A stretch of 64,000 nt of DNA, taken from contig NZ_QZCS01000002.1 in assembly GCF_003594915.1 (NCBI RefSeq), forward strand, positions 62,001 through 126,000, read 5' to 3'. The stretch's first letter is position 1, and the number at the start of each line of letters is the position of its first letter. The stretch comes from Enterobacter chuandaensis (GTDB lineage: Bacteria; Pseudomonadota; Gammaproteobacteria; Enterobacterales; Enterobacteriaceae). The translations under genes were made by a program, and so were the position numbers. The notes beneath the pieces are model-generated. The model was not told the origin of the DNA and did not search any database. It saw nothing but the letters and a program-made list of their open reading frames with translations. This document shows, one piece after another, positions 41,302-51,350 of this stretch.

Positions 41302-43989
41302 ATGACCGACGAGCCAATGCGCCCGGATCCGGACAGGCTGCTTGAACAGACAGCTGAAGCCCATCGCGGCAAACTGAAAATTTTCTTTGGCGCCTGCGCA
41401 GGCGTCGGGAAAACCTTCGCCATGCTGACGGAAGCCCAGCGGCTTCGGGCGCAGGGGCTCGATATTCTGATCGGCGTGGTTGAAACCCACGGACGTAAAG
41501 AGACAGCATCGCTGCTGAAGGGGCTGGCGACCCAGCCGCCCCGCCGCATCAGCCACCGTGGTCGTTTAGTCACGGAGTTTGATATTGATGCCGCCCTCGC
41601 CCGCCGTCCCGCCCTTATCCTGATGGACGAACTGGCGCACAGCAATGCGCCGGGCTCGCGTCACCCAAAGCGCTGGCAGGATGTGGAAGAGCTGCTCGAA
41701 GCCGGTATTGATGTTTTCACCACGGTTAACGTTCAGCATCTTGAAAGCCTGAACGACGTGGTGAGCGGCGTGACCGGCATTCAGGTACGGGAGACGGTGC
41801 CCGACCCGTTCTTTGATTCTGCCGATGAAGTGGTGCTGGTCGATCTCCCCCCCGACGATTTGCGTCAGCGCCTGCACGAAGGGAAAGTCTATATCGCTGG
41901 CCAGGCCGAGCGCGCCATCGAACACTTCTTCCGCAAAGGTAACCTGATTGCCCTGCGCGAACTGGCCCTGCGTCGCACTGCCGATCGCGTCGACGATCAG
42001 ATGCGCGCCTGGCGTGACCTGCAGGGTCAGGAACGCGTCTGGCATACGCGGGATGCCATTCTGCTGTGCGTGGGACACGGCAGCGGCAATGAAAAGCTGG
42101 TCCGCACCGCCGCTCGTCTGGCGGCCAAATTTGGCAGCGTCTGGCATGCGGTGTATGTCGAAACACCGCAGCTGCACGCTCTGCCCGAAAATCAGCGCCG
42201 CGCGATCCTGAGTTCGCTACGCCTGGCGCAGGAGCTGGGCGCTGAAACGGCCACCCTTTCCGATCCTCAGGAAGATAAAGCCATTCTGCGCTACGCCCGT
42301 GAGCACAACCTGGGGAAAATCGTGATTGGCCGTCGCCAGCACCGCCGCTGGTTTAGCCGCGAATCCTTTGCCGACAAGCTGGCCCGCCGCGCGCCGGATC
42401 TGGACCTGGTGATCGTGGCGCTGGATGATAAACCTGCTCCCCTCCCCAGCCGCACGCCGGACAGCCGTGCCTTCAGCGATAAATGGCGCATTCAGCTTCG
42501 CGGCTGTTTTGTTGCCGTTGTGCTCTGCGCCCTGATTACCGTGATTGCCAGCCAGTGGCTGATTGCCTTTGATGCGGCCAACCTGGTGATGATTTACCTC
42601 CTTGGCGTGGTGGTAGTAGCGCTCTTTTACGGACGCTGGCCGTCGGTACTGGCGACGGTAGTCAACGTCATCAGCTTCGATCTGTTCTTTATTGCCCCAA
42701 GCGGGACGCTCGCGGTTTCGGACGTACAGTACATCCTCACCTTCGCCGTCATGCTCACCGTCGGGCTGGTGATCGGGAACTTAACGGCGGGCGTGCGCTA
42801 CCAGGCGCGTATCGCCCGCTATCGCGAACAGCGAACGCGCCATCTCTATGAGATGTCGAAATCGCTGGCTGTGGGCCGCACGCCGCTGGATATTGTGCAG
42901 ACCAGCGAGCAGTTTATCCGCTCGACGTTTCATGCCAGCAACCTGATTTTACTCCCGGACGAGCACGGCAAGCTGCGCCCGCTGACGTCGGCCTCGGGCA
43001 TGACGCCCTGGGACGAAGCCATCGCCCGCTGGAGCTTTGATAAAGGGCTACCGGCGGGCGCAGGGACCGACACCCTGCCCGGCGTACCCTATCAAATTCT
43101 GCCGCTGCGCAGTGCCGATAAAAATCAGGGGCTGGTGATTGTTGAGCCCACCAACCTGCGCCAGCTGATGATCCCCGAACAGCAACGGCTGCTCGAGACC
43201 TTCACCCTGCTGGTTGCCAGCGCGCTGGAGCGGCTGGCGCTTACCGCCAGCGAAGAGCAGGCCAGGCTGGCGAGCGAGCGGGAAAGCATTCGTAACTCGC
43301 TGCTGGCGGCGCTTTCTCACGATCTGCGAACCCCGCTCACCGTCCTGTTTGGTCAGTCAGAAATCCTGACGCTGGATCTGGCGGCGGAAGGCTCTAAACA
43401 CGCCATCCAGGCCAGCGAGATCCGCCAGCATGTGCTGAATACCACGCGCCTGGTGAATAACCTGCTTGATATGGCGCGGATCCAGTCAGGCGGTTTTAAC
43501 CTCAAAAAAGAGTGGCTCACGCTCGAAGAAGTGGTAGGCAGCGCCCTGAAAATGCTGGAACCCGGCCTCGGTGGACGCCATATTGCGCTGAACATGCCCG
43601 AGCCGCTGACCTTAATTCACGTCGACGGTCCGCTGTTTGAACGGGTGCTGATCAACCTGCTGGAAAACGCCGGCAAATATGCGGGTGCCAGCGCGCAGAT
43701 CGGCGTGGATGCGACCGTTAACGACGGAACGCTGCGTCTTGACGTCTGGGATACCGGCCCGGGCATTCCTGCCGGACAGGAGATGGCGATTTTCGAAAAA
43801 TTCGCGCGCGGTAATAAGGAGTCGGCCATTCCGGGCGTTGGGCTGGGGCTGGCCATTTGCCAGGCGATTATTGACGTTCATGGCGGGACCATTTCCGCAG
43901 AGAATCGTCCGGAAGGGGGCGCAAGGTTTTGTGTTACACTTCCACTGGAAACTCCGCCAGAACTTAATGAATTACCAGAGGATTTGTGA
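41302..43989 (+). CDS. kdpD: Sensor histidine kinase KdpD
   Basis: Membrane sensor of potassium limitation and osmotic stress that phosphorylates KdpE. It has 895 residues (894 in E. coli). The order is an N-terminal KdpD domain with Walker-type GACAGVGKTFAM and DELAHSNAPGSRH, a USP-like domain (about 250-370), four close transmembrane helices (about 400-500), a GAF-like region, HisKA with the phospho-His in ALSHDLRTPL, and HATPase (NLLENAGKYAG, DTGPGIP, GVGLGLAIC). It overlaps kdpE by 4 bases. Confidence 0.98.
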   Translation: MTDEPMRPDPDRLLEQTAEAHRGKLKIFFGACAGVGKTFAMLTEAQRLRAQGLDILIGVVETHGRKETASLLKGLATQPPRRISHRGRLVTEFDIDAALARRPALILMDELAHSNAPGSRHPKRWQDVEELLEAGIDVFTTVNVQHLESLNDVVSGVTGIQVRETVPDPFFDSADEVVLVDLPPDDLRQRLHEGKVYIAGQAERAIEHFFRKGNLIALRELALRRTADRVDDQMRAWRDLQGQERVWHTRDAILLCVGHGSGNEKLVRTAARLAAKFGSVWHAVYVETPQLHALPENQRRAILSSLRLAQELGAETATLSDPQEDKAILRYAREHNLGKIVIGRRQHRRWFSRESFADKLARRAPDLDLVIVALDDKPAPLPSRTPDSRAFSDKWRIQLRGCFVAVVLCALITVIASQWLIAFDAANLVMIYLLGVVVVALFYGRWPSVLATVVNVISFDLFFIAPSGTLAVSDVQYILTFAVMLTVGLVIGNLTAGVRYQARIARYREQRTRHLYEMSKSLAVGRTPLDIVQTSEQFIRSTFHASNLILLPDEHGKLRPLTSASGMTPWDEAIARWSFDKGLPAGAGTDTLPGVPYQILPLRSADKNQGLVIVEPTNLRQLMIPEQQRLLETFTLLVASALERLALTASEEQARLASERESIRNSLLAALSHDLRTPLTVLFGQSEILTLDLAAEGSKHAIQASEIRQHVLNTTRLVNNLLDMARIQSGGFNLKKEWLTLEEVVGSALKMLEPGLGGRHIALNMPEPLTLIHVDGPLFERVLINLLENAGKYAGASAQIGVDATVNDGTLRLDVWDTGPGIPAGQEMAIFEKFARGNKESAIPGVGLGLAICQAIIDVHGGTISAENRPEGGARFCVTLPLETPPELNELPEDL

Positions 43990-44663
43990 TCAACGTTCTG
44001 ATTGTTGAAGATGAAATCGCCATTAGCCGGTTTCTGCGCGCTGCGCTGGAAGGAGACGGTCTGCGCGTTCATGATGCCGGTACCCTTCAACGGGGGTTAA
44101 TTGAAGCCGCGACCCGCAAGCCGGACCTGGTGATCCTCGATCTTGGCCTGCCGGACGGTGACGGTATCGATTTTATTCGCGAGGTTCGTCAGTGGAGCCA
44201 GATGCCGATCCTGGTGCTCTCCGCCCGTACTGAAGAGACGGATAAAATCGCGGCGCTGGATGCCGGGGCGGACGACTATCTGATTAAACCTTTCGGGATT
44301 GGCGAGCTGCAGGCTCGCCTGCGCGTGGCGCTGCGCCGCCACAGCGCAACCACGCCTGCTGACCCGACCTACACGTTTGGGGATATCCGGGTTGATCTGG
44401 CCGCGCGACGTATTGTTCGCGGTGAAGAAGAAATCCATCTCACGCCAATCGAGTTTCGTCTGCTCGCCGTGCTGCTTAATAATCACGGGAAGGTACTCAC
44501 CCAGCGCCAGCTGTTAAGTCAGGTGTGGGGACCCAACGCGGTGGAACATAGTCACTATTTACGCATATATATGGGGCATCTTCGCCAGAAACTTGAAGTT
44601 GACCCCGCTCGCCCTCGCCATTTATTAACTGAAACCGGTATCGGTTATCGGTTTATGCTTTGA
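43986..44663 (+). CDS. kdpE: Response regulator KdpE
   Basis: OmpR/PhoB-type activator of the kdp promoter. It has 225 residues, as in E. coli. The receiver domain carries phospho-Asp52 (ILDLGLPDG) and the conserved Lys of YLIKPFG. The C-terminal winged helix contains HLTPIEFRLLAVL and RQLLSQVWG. The GTG start at 43986 overlaps the kdpD stop (GTGA), a sign of translational coupling. A weak A/T-rich hairpin with a T run follows at about 44721. Confidence 0.97.
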   Translation: MINVLIVEDEIAISRFLRAALEGDGLRVHDAGTLQRGLIEAATRKPDLVILDLGLPDGDGIDFIREVRQWSQMPILVLSARTEETDKIAALDAGADDYLIKPFGIGELQARLRVALRRHSATTPADPTYTFGDIRVDLAARRIVRGEEEIHLTPIEFRLLAVLLNNHGKVLTQRQLLSQVWGPNAVEHSHYLRIYMGHLRQKLEVDPARPRHLLTETGIGYRFML

Positions 44664-44720
44664 ATAACTATTCACTTTATTTTTTAAATAAAAACAATCC
44701 CATCAGAAAATATTTCATAA

Positions 44721-44742
44721 ATAATCATAAGATTATTTTTTT
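44721..44742 (+). terminator. Weak terminator after kdpE
   Basis: ATAATC-ATAA-GATTAT followed by six T residues forms a short AT-only stem. It is the only terminator-like structure between kdpE and the speF leader. Confidence 0.45.
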
Positions 44743-44941
44743 GGTTATTTTTTTTCATTTTGAACATTGATAAAACAATCCATTAACGCATCATCAACAA
44801 ATCAGAATTTTGATCTGCTATATTCATCAAAAACGATTATTTATTTCTGAAATGATCGGGTAATGGTGATCTGTTTCACAGTTAATCGCCTTTTCCTGGA
44901 TAAAATGACCATGCTTTCAATTGCTGAAAGGAAAATGAAAC

Positions 44942-45046
44942 ATGGAAAACAACAATAGTTTAATGCCCCATATAAGGCGGACAACACATATCATGATGTT
45001 TGCCCACCGAAACTGCTTTGACTTTCATCTCTTTAATGCCCGGTAG
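44942..45046 (+). CDS. speFL: Ornithine-sensing leader peptide SpeFL
   Basis: A 34-residue arrest peptide encoded in the speF leader. In E. coli it stalls the ribosome when ornithine is bound, which blocks Rho termination and allows speF expression. The sequence here is MENNNSLMPHIRRTTHIM followed by MFAHRNCFDFHLFNAR, retaining HIRRTTHIM and FAHRN-FDFH-FNAR. The position usually Ser before FDFH is Cys. The stop is TAG at 45044-45046, 254 bases before speF; that interval holds further stem-loops such as ACAGG/CCTGT and the expected Rho-sensitive region. Confidence 0.92.
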   Translation: MENNNSLMPHIRRTTHIMMFAHRNCFDFHLFNAR

Positions 45047-45300
45047 TCCTTCGACTTCTGGCGCACTCGCTTACAGGTCATCCTGAAACATCTTATTTTA
45101 CAGGTCATTGCCTGTGAACTCGTGCGCTCATTCAATCAGATTCAGACTCATCCGCAACCGGGCGGACTGAATTTCAATTATCAAAAAGCAATTTACTGAT
45201 TTTAATCAGTGGCCACGCTTTGCTTTTTTTCCGGAAAACTATCGATTTCTTTTTTGCAAGAAATCGAGGGACGCATATTACCTAAAATAAAGAGAGAAAG

Positions 45301-47499
45301 ATGAAAAAGTTAAAAATCGCAGCCAGCCGTGCATGTCCGGACTGCTTTGTTACCCAGCGTGAAATGGTGGATATCCGTACTTCTGATTATATTGATGTAG
45401 CCGCCATTGTTCTGGCGGTCAGCGATATTTCCTGCGGCATACTGGACGAAATTGAAGCCACCGGTTTTGGCATTCCCGTCTTTGTCGCGACGCACAAAGA
45501 AGAGATTATCCCGGCAGAGTATTTATCACGCATTCATGGCGTATTTGAACATTCAGACACCAGCAACGACTTTTACGGACGTCAGCTGGAAGCGGCCGCG
45601 CAGAAATATGAAACCCAACTGCGCCCGCCGTTTTTCCGCGCGCTTGTCGACTATGTGAAGCAGGGCAACAGCGCCTTCGACTGCCCGGGGCATCAGGGTG
45701 GCCAGTTCTTCCGCCGCCATCCTGCCGGTAATCAGTTTGTCGATTTCTTTGGTGAGACGCTTTTCCGCTCCGACCTGTGCAACGCCGACGTGGCGATGGG
45801 GGATCTGCTGATCCACGAAGGCGCTCCGTGCATCGCCCAGCAGCATGCGGCAAAGGTATTTAATGCCGATAAGACCTACTTCGTGCTGAATGGCACCTCG
45901 TCATCCAACAAAGTGGTGCTTAACGCCCTGCTCACCCCTGGTGACCTGGTGCTGTTCGACCGTAATAACCATAAATCTAACCATCACGGTGCCCTCCTCC
46001 AGGCAGGCGCTACGCCGGTCTATCTGGAAACCGCGCGCAACCCGTACGGCTTTATCGGCGGCATTGACGCACACTGCTTTGAGGAGAGTTACCTGCGCGA
46101 GCTGGTATCGGAGGTGGCGCCGGGCCGCGCACGTGACGAACGTCCTTTCCGTCTGGCGGTGATCCAGCTGGGTACCTACGATGGCACCATCTATAACGCC
46201 CGTCAGGTGGTGGATAAGATTGGGCACCTGTGTGATTACATCCTGTTTGACTCTGCGTGGGTGGGTTACGAGCAGTTTATTCCGATGATGGCCGACTGCT
46301 CTCCGCTGCTGCTGGAGCTGAACGAAAACGATCCGGGGATTTTGGTTACCCAGTCCGTGCATAAACAGCAGGCTGGCTTCTCGCAGACCTCGCAAATTCA
46401 CAAGAAAGACAGCCACATCAAAGGTCAGCAGCGCTATGTCCCACATAAGCGGCTGAATAATGCCTTTATGATGCACGCTTCCACCAGCCCGTTCTATCCG
46501 CTGTTTGCCGCGCTGGACATTAACGCCCGTATGCACGAAGGACAGAGCGGTCGCAATATGTGGATGGACTGCGTGGTGACGGGCATCGAGGCGCGCAAGC
46601 TGATCCTGGAGAACTGCCGGTTTATTCGTCCGTTCGTGCCCGAGACGGTGGATGGCAGCGCCTGGGAAAGCTGGGACACGGCGGAGATTGCGACCGATCT
46701 GCGCTTCTTCCATTTCGTACCGGGTGAACGCTGGCACGCCTTTGAAGGTTACGCTGAGCACCAGTATTTTATCGATCCGTGCAAGTTGCTGCTGACCACG
46801 CCGGGTATTAACGCGCGCACCGGCGAATATGACGACTTCGGCGTGCCCGCTACTATCCTCGCCAACTTCCTGCGTGAAAACGGCATCGTGCCGGAAAAAT
46901 GCGACCTCAATTCGATCCTGTTCCTGCTCACACCTGCGGAGGACATGGGCAAGCTGCAGCAGCTGGTCGCCCAGCTGGTGCGCTTCGAAAAACTGCTTGA
47001 GAGCGATGTGCCGCTGAAAGACGTCCTGCCTTCTCTCTATAAACAGCATCCGGAACGTTACGCGGGCTACACCCTGCGCCAGATCTGCCAGGAGATGCAC
47101 GACCTGTACGCCCGCCACAACGTGAAGCAACTGCAAAAAGAGATGTTCCGCAAATCTTACTTCCCACGCGTGATGATGAACCCGCAAGAGGCGAACTATG
47201 CCTATCTGCGCGGTGAGGTCGAGCTGGTTTCACTGCGCGACGCGGAAGGCCGCATTGCCGCTGAAGGCGCGCTCCCTTACCCACCGGGGGTACTGTGCGT
47301 TGTGCCGGGTGAAGTCTGGGGCGGTTCCGTGCTGCGCTACTTTGCCGCACTGGAAGAGGGGATCAACCTTCTGCCTGGCTTCGCGCCGGAGCTGCAGGGT
47401 GTGTACGTCGAGGAGTGTGATGGGCGCAAACAGGTTCGCTGCTACGTCATCAAACAACCTGCTGCTCAGCCATCGCTGCTGAAAGGAGAAAAATTATGA
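45301..47499 (+). CDS. speF: Inducible ornithine decarboxylase SpeF
   Basis: PLP-dependent decarboxylase converting ornithine to putrescine, consuming protons in acid conditions. It has 732 residues, as in E. coli. It has an N-terminal wing domain, the PLP-binding core with the Schiff-base Lys in SVHKQQAGFSQTSQIHKKDSH, and substrate motifs FDCPGHQGGQFFRRH and FDSAWVGYEQF. It overlaps potE by 4 bases (ATGA) and is controlled by the upstream SpeFL leader. Confidence 0.98.
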   Translation: MKKLKIAASRACPDCFVTQREMVDIRTSDYIDVAAIVLAVSDISCGILDEIEATGFGIPVFVATHKEEIIPAEYLSRIHGVFEHSDTSNDFYGRQLEAAAQKYETQLRPPFFRALVDYVKQGNSAFDCPGHQGGQFFRRHPAGNQFVDFFGETLFRSDLCNADVAMGDLLIHEGAPCIAQQHAAKVFNADKTYFVLNGTSSSNKVVLNALLTPGDLVLFDRNNHKSNHHGALLQAGATPVYLETARNPYGFIGGIDAHCFEESYLRELVSEVAPGRARDERPFRLAVIQLGTYDGTIYNARQVVDKIGHLCDYILFDSAWVGYEQFIPMMADCSPLLLELNENDPGILVTQSVHKQQAGFSQTSQIHKKDSHIKGQQRYVPHKRLNNAFMMHASTSPFYPLFAALDINARMHEGQSGRNMWMDCVVTGIEARKLILENCRFIRPFVPETVDGSAWESWDTAEIATDLRFFHFVPGERWHAFEGYAEHQYFIDPCKLLLTTPGINARTGEYDDFGVPATILANFLRENGIVPEKCDLNSILFLLTPAEDMGKLQQLVAQLVRFEKLLESDVPLKDVLPSLYKQHPERYAGYTLRQICQEMHDLYARHNVKQLQKEMFRKSYFPRVMMNPQEANYAYLRGEVELVSLRDAEGRIAAEGALPYPPGVLCVVPGEVWGGSVLRYFAALEEGINLLPGFAPELQGVYVEECDGRKQVRCYVIKQPAAQPSLLKGEKL

Positions 47500-48809
47500 G
47501 CAAGTCCAATAAGATGGGCGTGGTGCAGCTGACTATCCTCACCATGGTTAACATGATGGGATCCGGGATTATTATGCTGCCCACCAAGCTTGCCGAAGTG
47601 GGGACCATCTCAATCATCTCCTGGCTGGTGACGGCCGTCGGCTCGATGGCGCTGGCGTGGGCGTTTGCCAAGTGCGGGATGTTCAGCCGCAAGTCAGGCG
47701 GGATGGGCGGCTATGCCGAGTACGCCTTCGGCAAGTCCGGCAACTTTATGGCGAACTACACCTACGGCGTGTCGCTGCTGATCGCCAACGTGGCGATTGC
47801 CATTTCCGCCGTGGGTTACGGTACAGAGCTGTTTGGCGCGACGCTTAGCCCGGTGCAAATTGGGCTGGCGACTATCGGGGTGCTGTGGATCTGCACCGTG
47901 GCGAACTTCGGCGGCGCGCGTATCACCGGGCAGCTCAGCAGCATCACCGTCTGGGGCGTAATTATCCCGGTTGTCGGCCTGTGCGTCATCGGCTGGTTCT
48001 GGTTTAGCCCGACGCTGTACGCCAACTCCTGGAACCCGCACCACGTGCCGTTCTTTACCGCAGTGGGCTCGTCTATCGCCATGACGCTGTGGGCCTTCCT
48101 CGGTCTGGAATCCGCCTGCGCGAACGCGGAAGTGGTGGAGAATCCGGAGAAGAACGTCCCGATTGCGGTCCTCGGCGGGACGCTGGGCGCGGCGGTGATC
48201 TATATCGTTTCAACCAACGTGATTGCGGGCATCGTACCGAACATGGATCTGGCTAATTCCACGGCACCGTTTGGTCTGGCCTTCGCCCAGATGTTTACGC
48301 CGGAAGTCGGGAAAGTGATCATGGGTCTGATGGTCATGTCCTGCTGCGGCTCGCTGCTCGGCTGGCAGTTCACCATTGCGCAGGTGTTTAAATCTTCGGC
48401 TGACGAAGGCTACTTCCCGAAAATTTTCTCCCGCGTAACCAAAGCGGATGCGCCGGTGCAGGGTATGCTGGCGATTGTCATCTTCCAGAGTGGATTGTCG
48501 CTGATGACCATTAGCCCGTCGCTGAACAGCCAGTTCAACGTGCTGGTCAACCTGGCGGTAGTGACGAACATCATTCCGTATATTCTGTCGATGGCGGCGC
48601 TGGTGATCATTCAGAAAGTGGCGAAGGTGGATCCTCGCAAAGCGCGTGTGGCGAATATCGTGGCGCTGGTTGGGGCGATTTACAGCTTCTATGCGCTCTA
48701 CTCATCCGGCCAGGAAGCGATGCTGTATGGCGCGATGGTGACCTTTATGGGCTGGACGCTGTACGGTCTGGTGTCACCGAGATTTGAATTGAAGAACAAA
48801 CATAGTTAA
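47496..48809 (+). CDS. potE: Putrescine-ornithine antiporter PotE
   Basis: Amino-acid/polyamine antiporter of the APC superfamily that exchanges external ornithine for putrescine made by SpeF. It has 437 residues (439 in E. coli) and about 12 transmembrane helices. The unwound first-helix signature is NMMGSGIIMLPTKLAEVG; ESACANAEVVENPEKNVPIAV is typical of the family. It forms a coupled operon with speF. A REP element and a bidirectional terminator follow. Confidence 0.97.
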   Translation: MSKSNKMGVVQLTILTMVNMMGSGIIMLPTKLAEVGTISIISWLVTAVGSMALAWAFAKCGMFSRKSGGMGGYAEYAFGKSGNFMANYTYGVSLLIANVAIAISAVGYGTELFGATLSPVQIGLATIGVLWICTVANFGGARITGQLSSITVWGVIIPVVGLCVIGWFWFSPTLYANSWNPHHVPFFTAVGSSIAMTLWAFLGLESACANAEVVENPEKNVPIAVLGGTLGAAVIYIVSTNVIAGIVPNMDLANSTAPFGLAFAQMFTPEVGKVIMGLMVMSCCGSLLGWQFTIAQVFKSSADEGYFPKIFSRVTKADAPVQGMLAIVIFQSGLSLMTISPSLNSQFNVLVNLAVVTNIIPYILSMAALVIIQKVAKVDPRKARVANIVALVGAIYSFYALYSSGQEAMLYGAMVTFMGWTLYGLVSPRFELKNKHS

Positions 48810-48815
48810 AAAAAA

Positions 48816-48846
48816 GCCCGGTGGCGCTAGCGCTTACCGGGCCTAC
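48816..48846. repeat. REP element after potE
   Basis: A 31-bp palindromic unit from GCCCGGTGGCGC to TACCGGGCCTAC. It differs by a single base from the unit after gltA at 30376-30406, showing a shared REP family in this genome. Confidence 0.85.
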
Positions 48847-48857
48847 GAGGTCAATGC

Positions 48858-48886
48858 AAAACGGCAACCCTGAGGTTGCCGTTTTT
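48858..48886. terminator. Bidirectional terminator between potE and pgm
   Basis: AAAACGGCAACC-CTGA-GGTTGCCGTTTT is a perfect 12-bp stem with A and T runs on either side. It can end both potE and the convergent pgm transcript. Confidence 0.93.
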
Positions 48887-48896
48887 AATGTTTTCT

Positions 48897-48937
48897 CCCT
48901 CTCCCTGTGGGAGAGGGTCGGGGTGAGGGCATCAGCC
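48897..48937. repeat. CCCTCTCCC-type palindromic repeat, copy 2
   Basis: CCCTCTCCC-TGT-GGGAGAGGG followed by TCGGGGTGAGGGCATCAGCC. It shares the core and the GGTGAGGG tail with copy 1 after sdhB (25141-25184) and lies just after the pgm stop. Confidence 0.75.
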
Positions 48938-48953
48938 CGCACACAAACCGCAC

Positions 48954-50594
48954 TTATGCGTTTTTCAGCACTTCGCTGACAATCTCTACCGCTTCTTTCT
49001 CAATCTGCTGGCGATGCTCAGCGCCGAGGAAGCTTTCGCAATAGATTTTGTACGCATCTTCCGTACCGGATGGACGCGCGGCAAACCAGCCGTTTTCGGT
49101 CATCACTTTCAGGCCACCGATAGACGCACCGTTACCCGGTGCCGCCGTCAGACGCGCGGTGATCGGATCGCCTGCCAGGGTACTGGCACTGACCATCTCA
49201 GGAGAGAGTTTGGACAAAGCCGCTTTCTGTGCAGAGGTCGCGCCAGCCTGAATACGGTTATAGCTTGGCGCACCAAAGCGTGCCGCCAGCTCATTGTAGT
49301 GTTCCTGCGGGTTCTTGCCGGTAACCGCGGTAATCTCAGCCGCCAGCAGGCACATGATGATGCCGTCTTTATCGGTCGACCACGGGGTGCCGTCGAAACG
49401 CAGGAAGGACGCGCCTGCGCTCTCTTCGCCGCCGAAGCCAAAGCTGCCGTCGTGCAGACCGTCAACGAACCACTTGAAGCCCACCGGCACTTCCACCAGC
49501 TTGCGGCCCAGCGCGTCGACCACGCGGTCGATCATCGCAGAAGAGACCAGCGTTTTACCGACGGCCACCTCTTTGCCCCACTGCGGACGGTGCTGGAACA
49601 GGTAGTTGATGGCGACTGCCAGATAGTGGTTCGGGTTCATCAGCCCTGCCGGGGTGACGATGCCGTGGCGGTCATAATCCGGGTCGTTAGCAAACGCCAG
49701 ATCGAATTTATCACGCAGCGCCAGCAGGCCCGCCATCGCGCACTCGGAGGAGCAGTCCATACGGATCGCGCCGTCTTTGTCCAGGTGCATAAAGCGGAAG
49801 GTCTGATCGACGTGATCGTTCACGATGGTCAGGTCCAGCTTGTAATGCTCAGCGATGCGTTTCCAGTATTCGATACCGGAGCCGCCCAGCGGATCCACGC
49901 CCAGCTTCAGGCCGGCTTTCTGAATGGCCGCCATATCGACGATATCCGCCAGTCCTTCCACGAACGGCTGAACCAGATCCTGCTCTTTCACGTGGCCGGA
50001 GGCCATCGCTTCATCAAGAGAAATACGTTTAACGCCTTTCAGGCCGTCGGCCAGCAGCGCGTTTGCACGATCTTCCACCACTTTGGTGACGTTGGTATCT
50101 GCCGGACCACCGTTAGGCGGATTGTATTTGATGCCGCCGTCTTCCGGCGGGTTGTGGGATGGGGTAATAACGATCCCGTCCGCCAGCGCGCCGCCTTTTT
50201 TATTGTGCACAAGGATGGCGTTTGAAACCGCAGGCGTTGGAGTAAACCCATTGTTCTCCTGAACAATCACGTCCACACCGTTCGCCGCCAGCACTTCCAG
50301 CACGGAAATAAACGCCGGTTCAGACAGCGCATGGGTATCTTTACCCACGTAGCATGGACCGGTAACGCCGTTTTTAGCGCGCTCTTCCGCAATGGCCTGA
50401 GCAATGGCCAGAATGTGCGGTTCGTTAAAGCTGTGGCGCGCCGCACTACCGCGGTGGCCAGATGTACCAAACTTCACTGCGTGTTCTGCGTTGCCCACGA
50501 CCGGTTTCAGCACGTAATACTGCGCGGTCAGCTGAGCGACGTTAATCAAATCGCTTTGTTGTGCAGGTTGGCCTGCACGGCTGTGATTTGCCAT
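48954..50594 (-). CDS. pgm: Phosphoglucomutase Pgm
   Basis: Interconverts glucose 1-phosphate and glucose 6-phosphate for glycogen and UDP-glucose metabolism. It has 546 residues from ATG 50594 ([13 protein letters not shown]). An in-frame codon at 50615 would add seven residues without homology. The phosphorylated Ser is in [12 protein letters not shown], the metal loop in DPDYDRHGI, and phosphate binding in [12 protein letters not shown]. It follows seqA by 24 bases as the second gene of the seqA-pgm operon. Confidence 0.98.
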   Translation of the reverse strand: MANHSRAGQPAQQSDLINVAQLTAQYYVLKPVVGNAEHAVKFGTSGHRGSAARHSFNEPHILAIAQAIAEERAKNGVTGPCYVGKDTHALSEPAFISVLEVLAANGVDVIVQENNGFTPTPAVSNAILVHNKKGGALADGIVITPSHNPPEDGGIKYNPPNGGPADTNVTKVVEDRANALLADGLKGVKRISLDEAMASGHVKEQDLVQPFVEGLADIVDMAAIQKAGLKLGVDPLGGSGIEYWKRIAEHYKLDLTIVNDHVDQTFRFMHLDKDGAIRMDCSSECAMAGLLALRDKFDLAFANDPDYDRHGIVTPAGLMNPNHYLAVAINYLFQHRPQWGKEVAVGKTLVSSAMIDRVVDALGRKLVEVPVGFKWFVDGLHDGSFGFGGEESAGASFLRFDGTPWSTDKDGIIMCLLAAEITAVTGKNPQEHYNELAARFGAPSYNRIQAGATSAQKAALSKLSPEMVSASTLAGDPITARLTAAPGNGASIGGLKVMTENGWFAARPSGTEDAYKIYCESFLGAEHRQQIEKEAVEIVSEVLKNA

Positions 50595-50618
50595 TACCGG
50601 GTCCTTCTGATGCAAGGG

Positions 50619-51167
50619 TTAAATTGTACCGCAAACCTTTTCAATCAATTCCGCCGGGAACTGCATGGACTGCATGATGTGTTCAATCATGCTGCACTTG
50701 CGGCCCGTATTGGTATTGGTGATCACCCAGTACGGAGTGCCAGGGACATGTTTAGGTTTGGTTTGATTGCCATTTTGCAGCAGCGTCTGCTCGTCACCGG
50801 CGAAATAGACGCGGGTACGGCCGTGCAGCGACTCGGTCGCTTCAGCAAACGCTTTGTTATCCAAGGAGTAAAGTGTAGACAGTACCAGCATAAAACGGTT
50901 AACCGCCTTTTTCTGCTCCGCGTATTCATCGGAGAGCAGCAGCTCGCGCATCGCGCGCACTCTATCTTTAACCGGCGTCACGGCGGGTTTGACTTGTGCA
51001 ACAACGCTCGGCTGAGACACGACATCTTTGGAAACTGGGGTGGCAGGCTGTGAAGCGGCGGAAATTTTAAGCATGCGCCGTAAAATGTCGGACGCGCTCT
51101 CCCCGATATGCCGAGTCTGGCTGGCAATATACTGATAGAGTTCGTCATCAACTTCGATTGTTTTCAT
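50619..51167 (-). CDS. seqA: Replication initiation negative modulator SeqA
   Basis: Binds hemimethylated GATC sites at and behind oriC to sequester new origins and limit re-initiation. It has 182 residues (181 in E. coli). The N-terminal oligomerisation domain (MKTIEVDDELYQYIASQTRHIGESASDILRRML) is followed by a variable linker (about 40-75) and a C-terminal DNA-binding domain with GRTRVYFAGDEQTLLQNGNQTKP. The start at 51167 is chosen over one at 51200 because homology begins at MKTIEV. It diverges from ybfF. Confidence 0.97.
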   Translation of the reverse strand: MKTIEVDDELYQYIASQTRHIGESASDILRRMLKISAASQPATPVSKDVVSQPSVVAQVKPAVTPVKDRVRAMRELLLSDEYAEQKKAVNRFMLVLSTLYSLDNKAFAEATESLHGRTRVYFAGDEQTLLQNGNQTKPKHVPGTPYWVITNTNTGRKCSMIEHIMQSMQFPAELIEKVCGTI

Positions 51168-51350
51168 CTTAATCCAGTGCGATATCTTATCTGAATACAA
51201 GTCATTGGGATTATAAGGTCAAATCCCAACAGCGGATAGCGTCAAACCAGGTTGGCGGCAAAAGTCAGATTAAACTGGAACCTTGCAGCCGGGCGGCAGA
51301 ATGGTCAACATGATACCCTAACCTGACATACGTAAAAAAAGAACTTTGCC

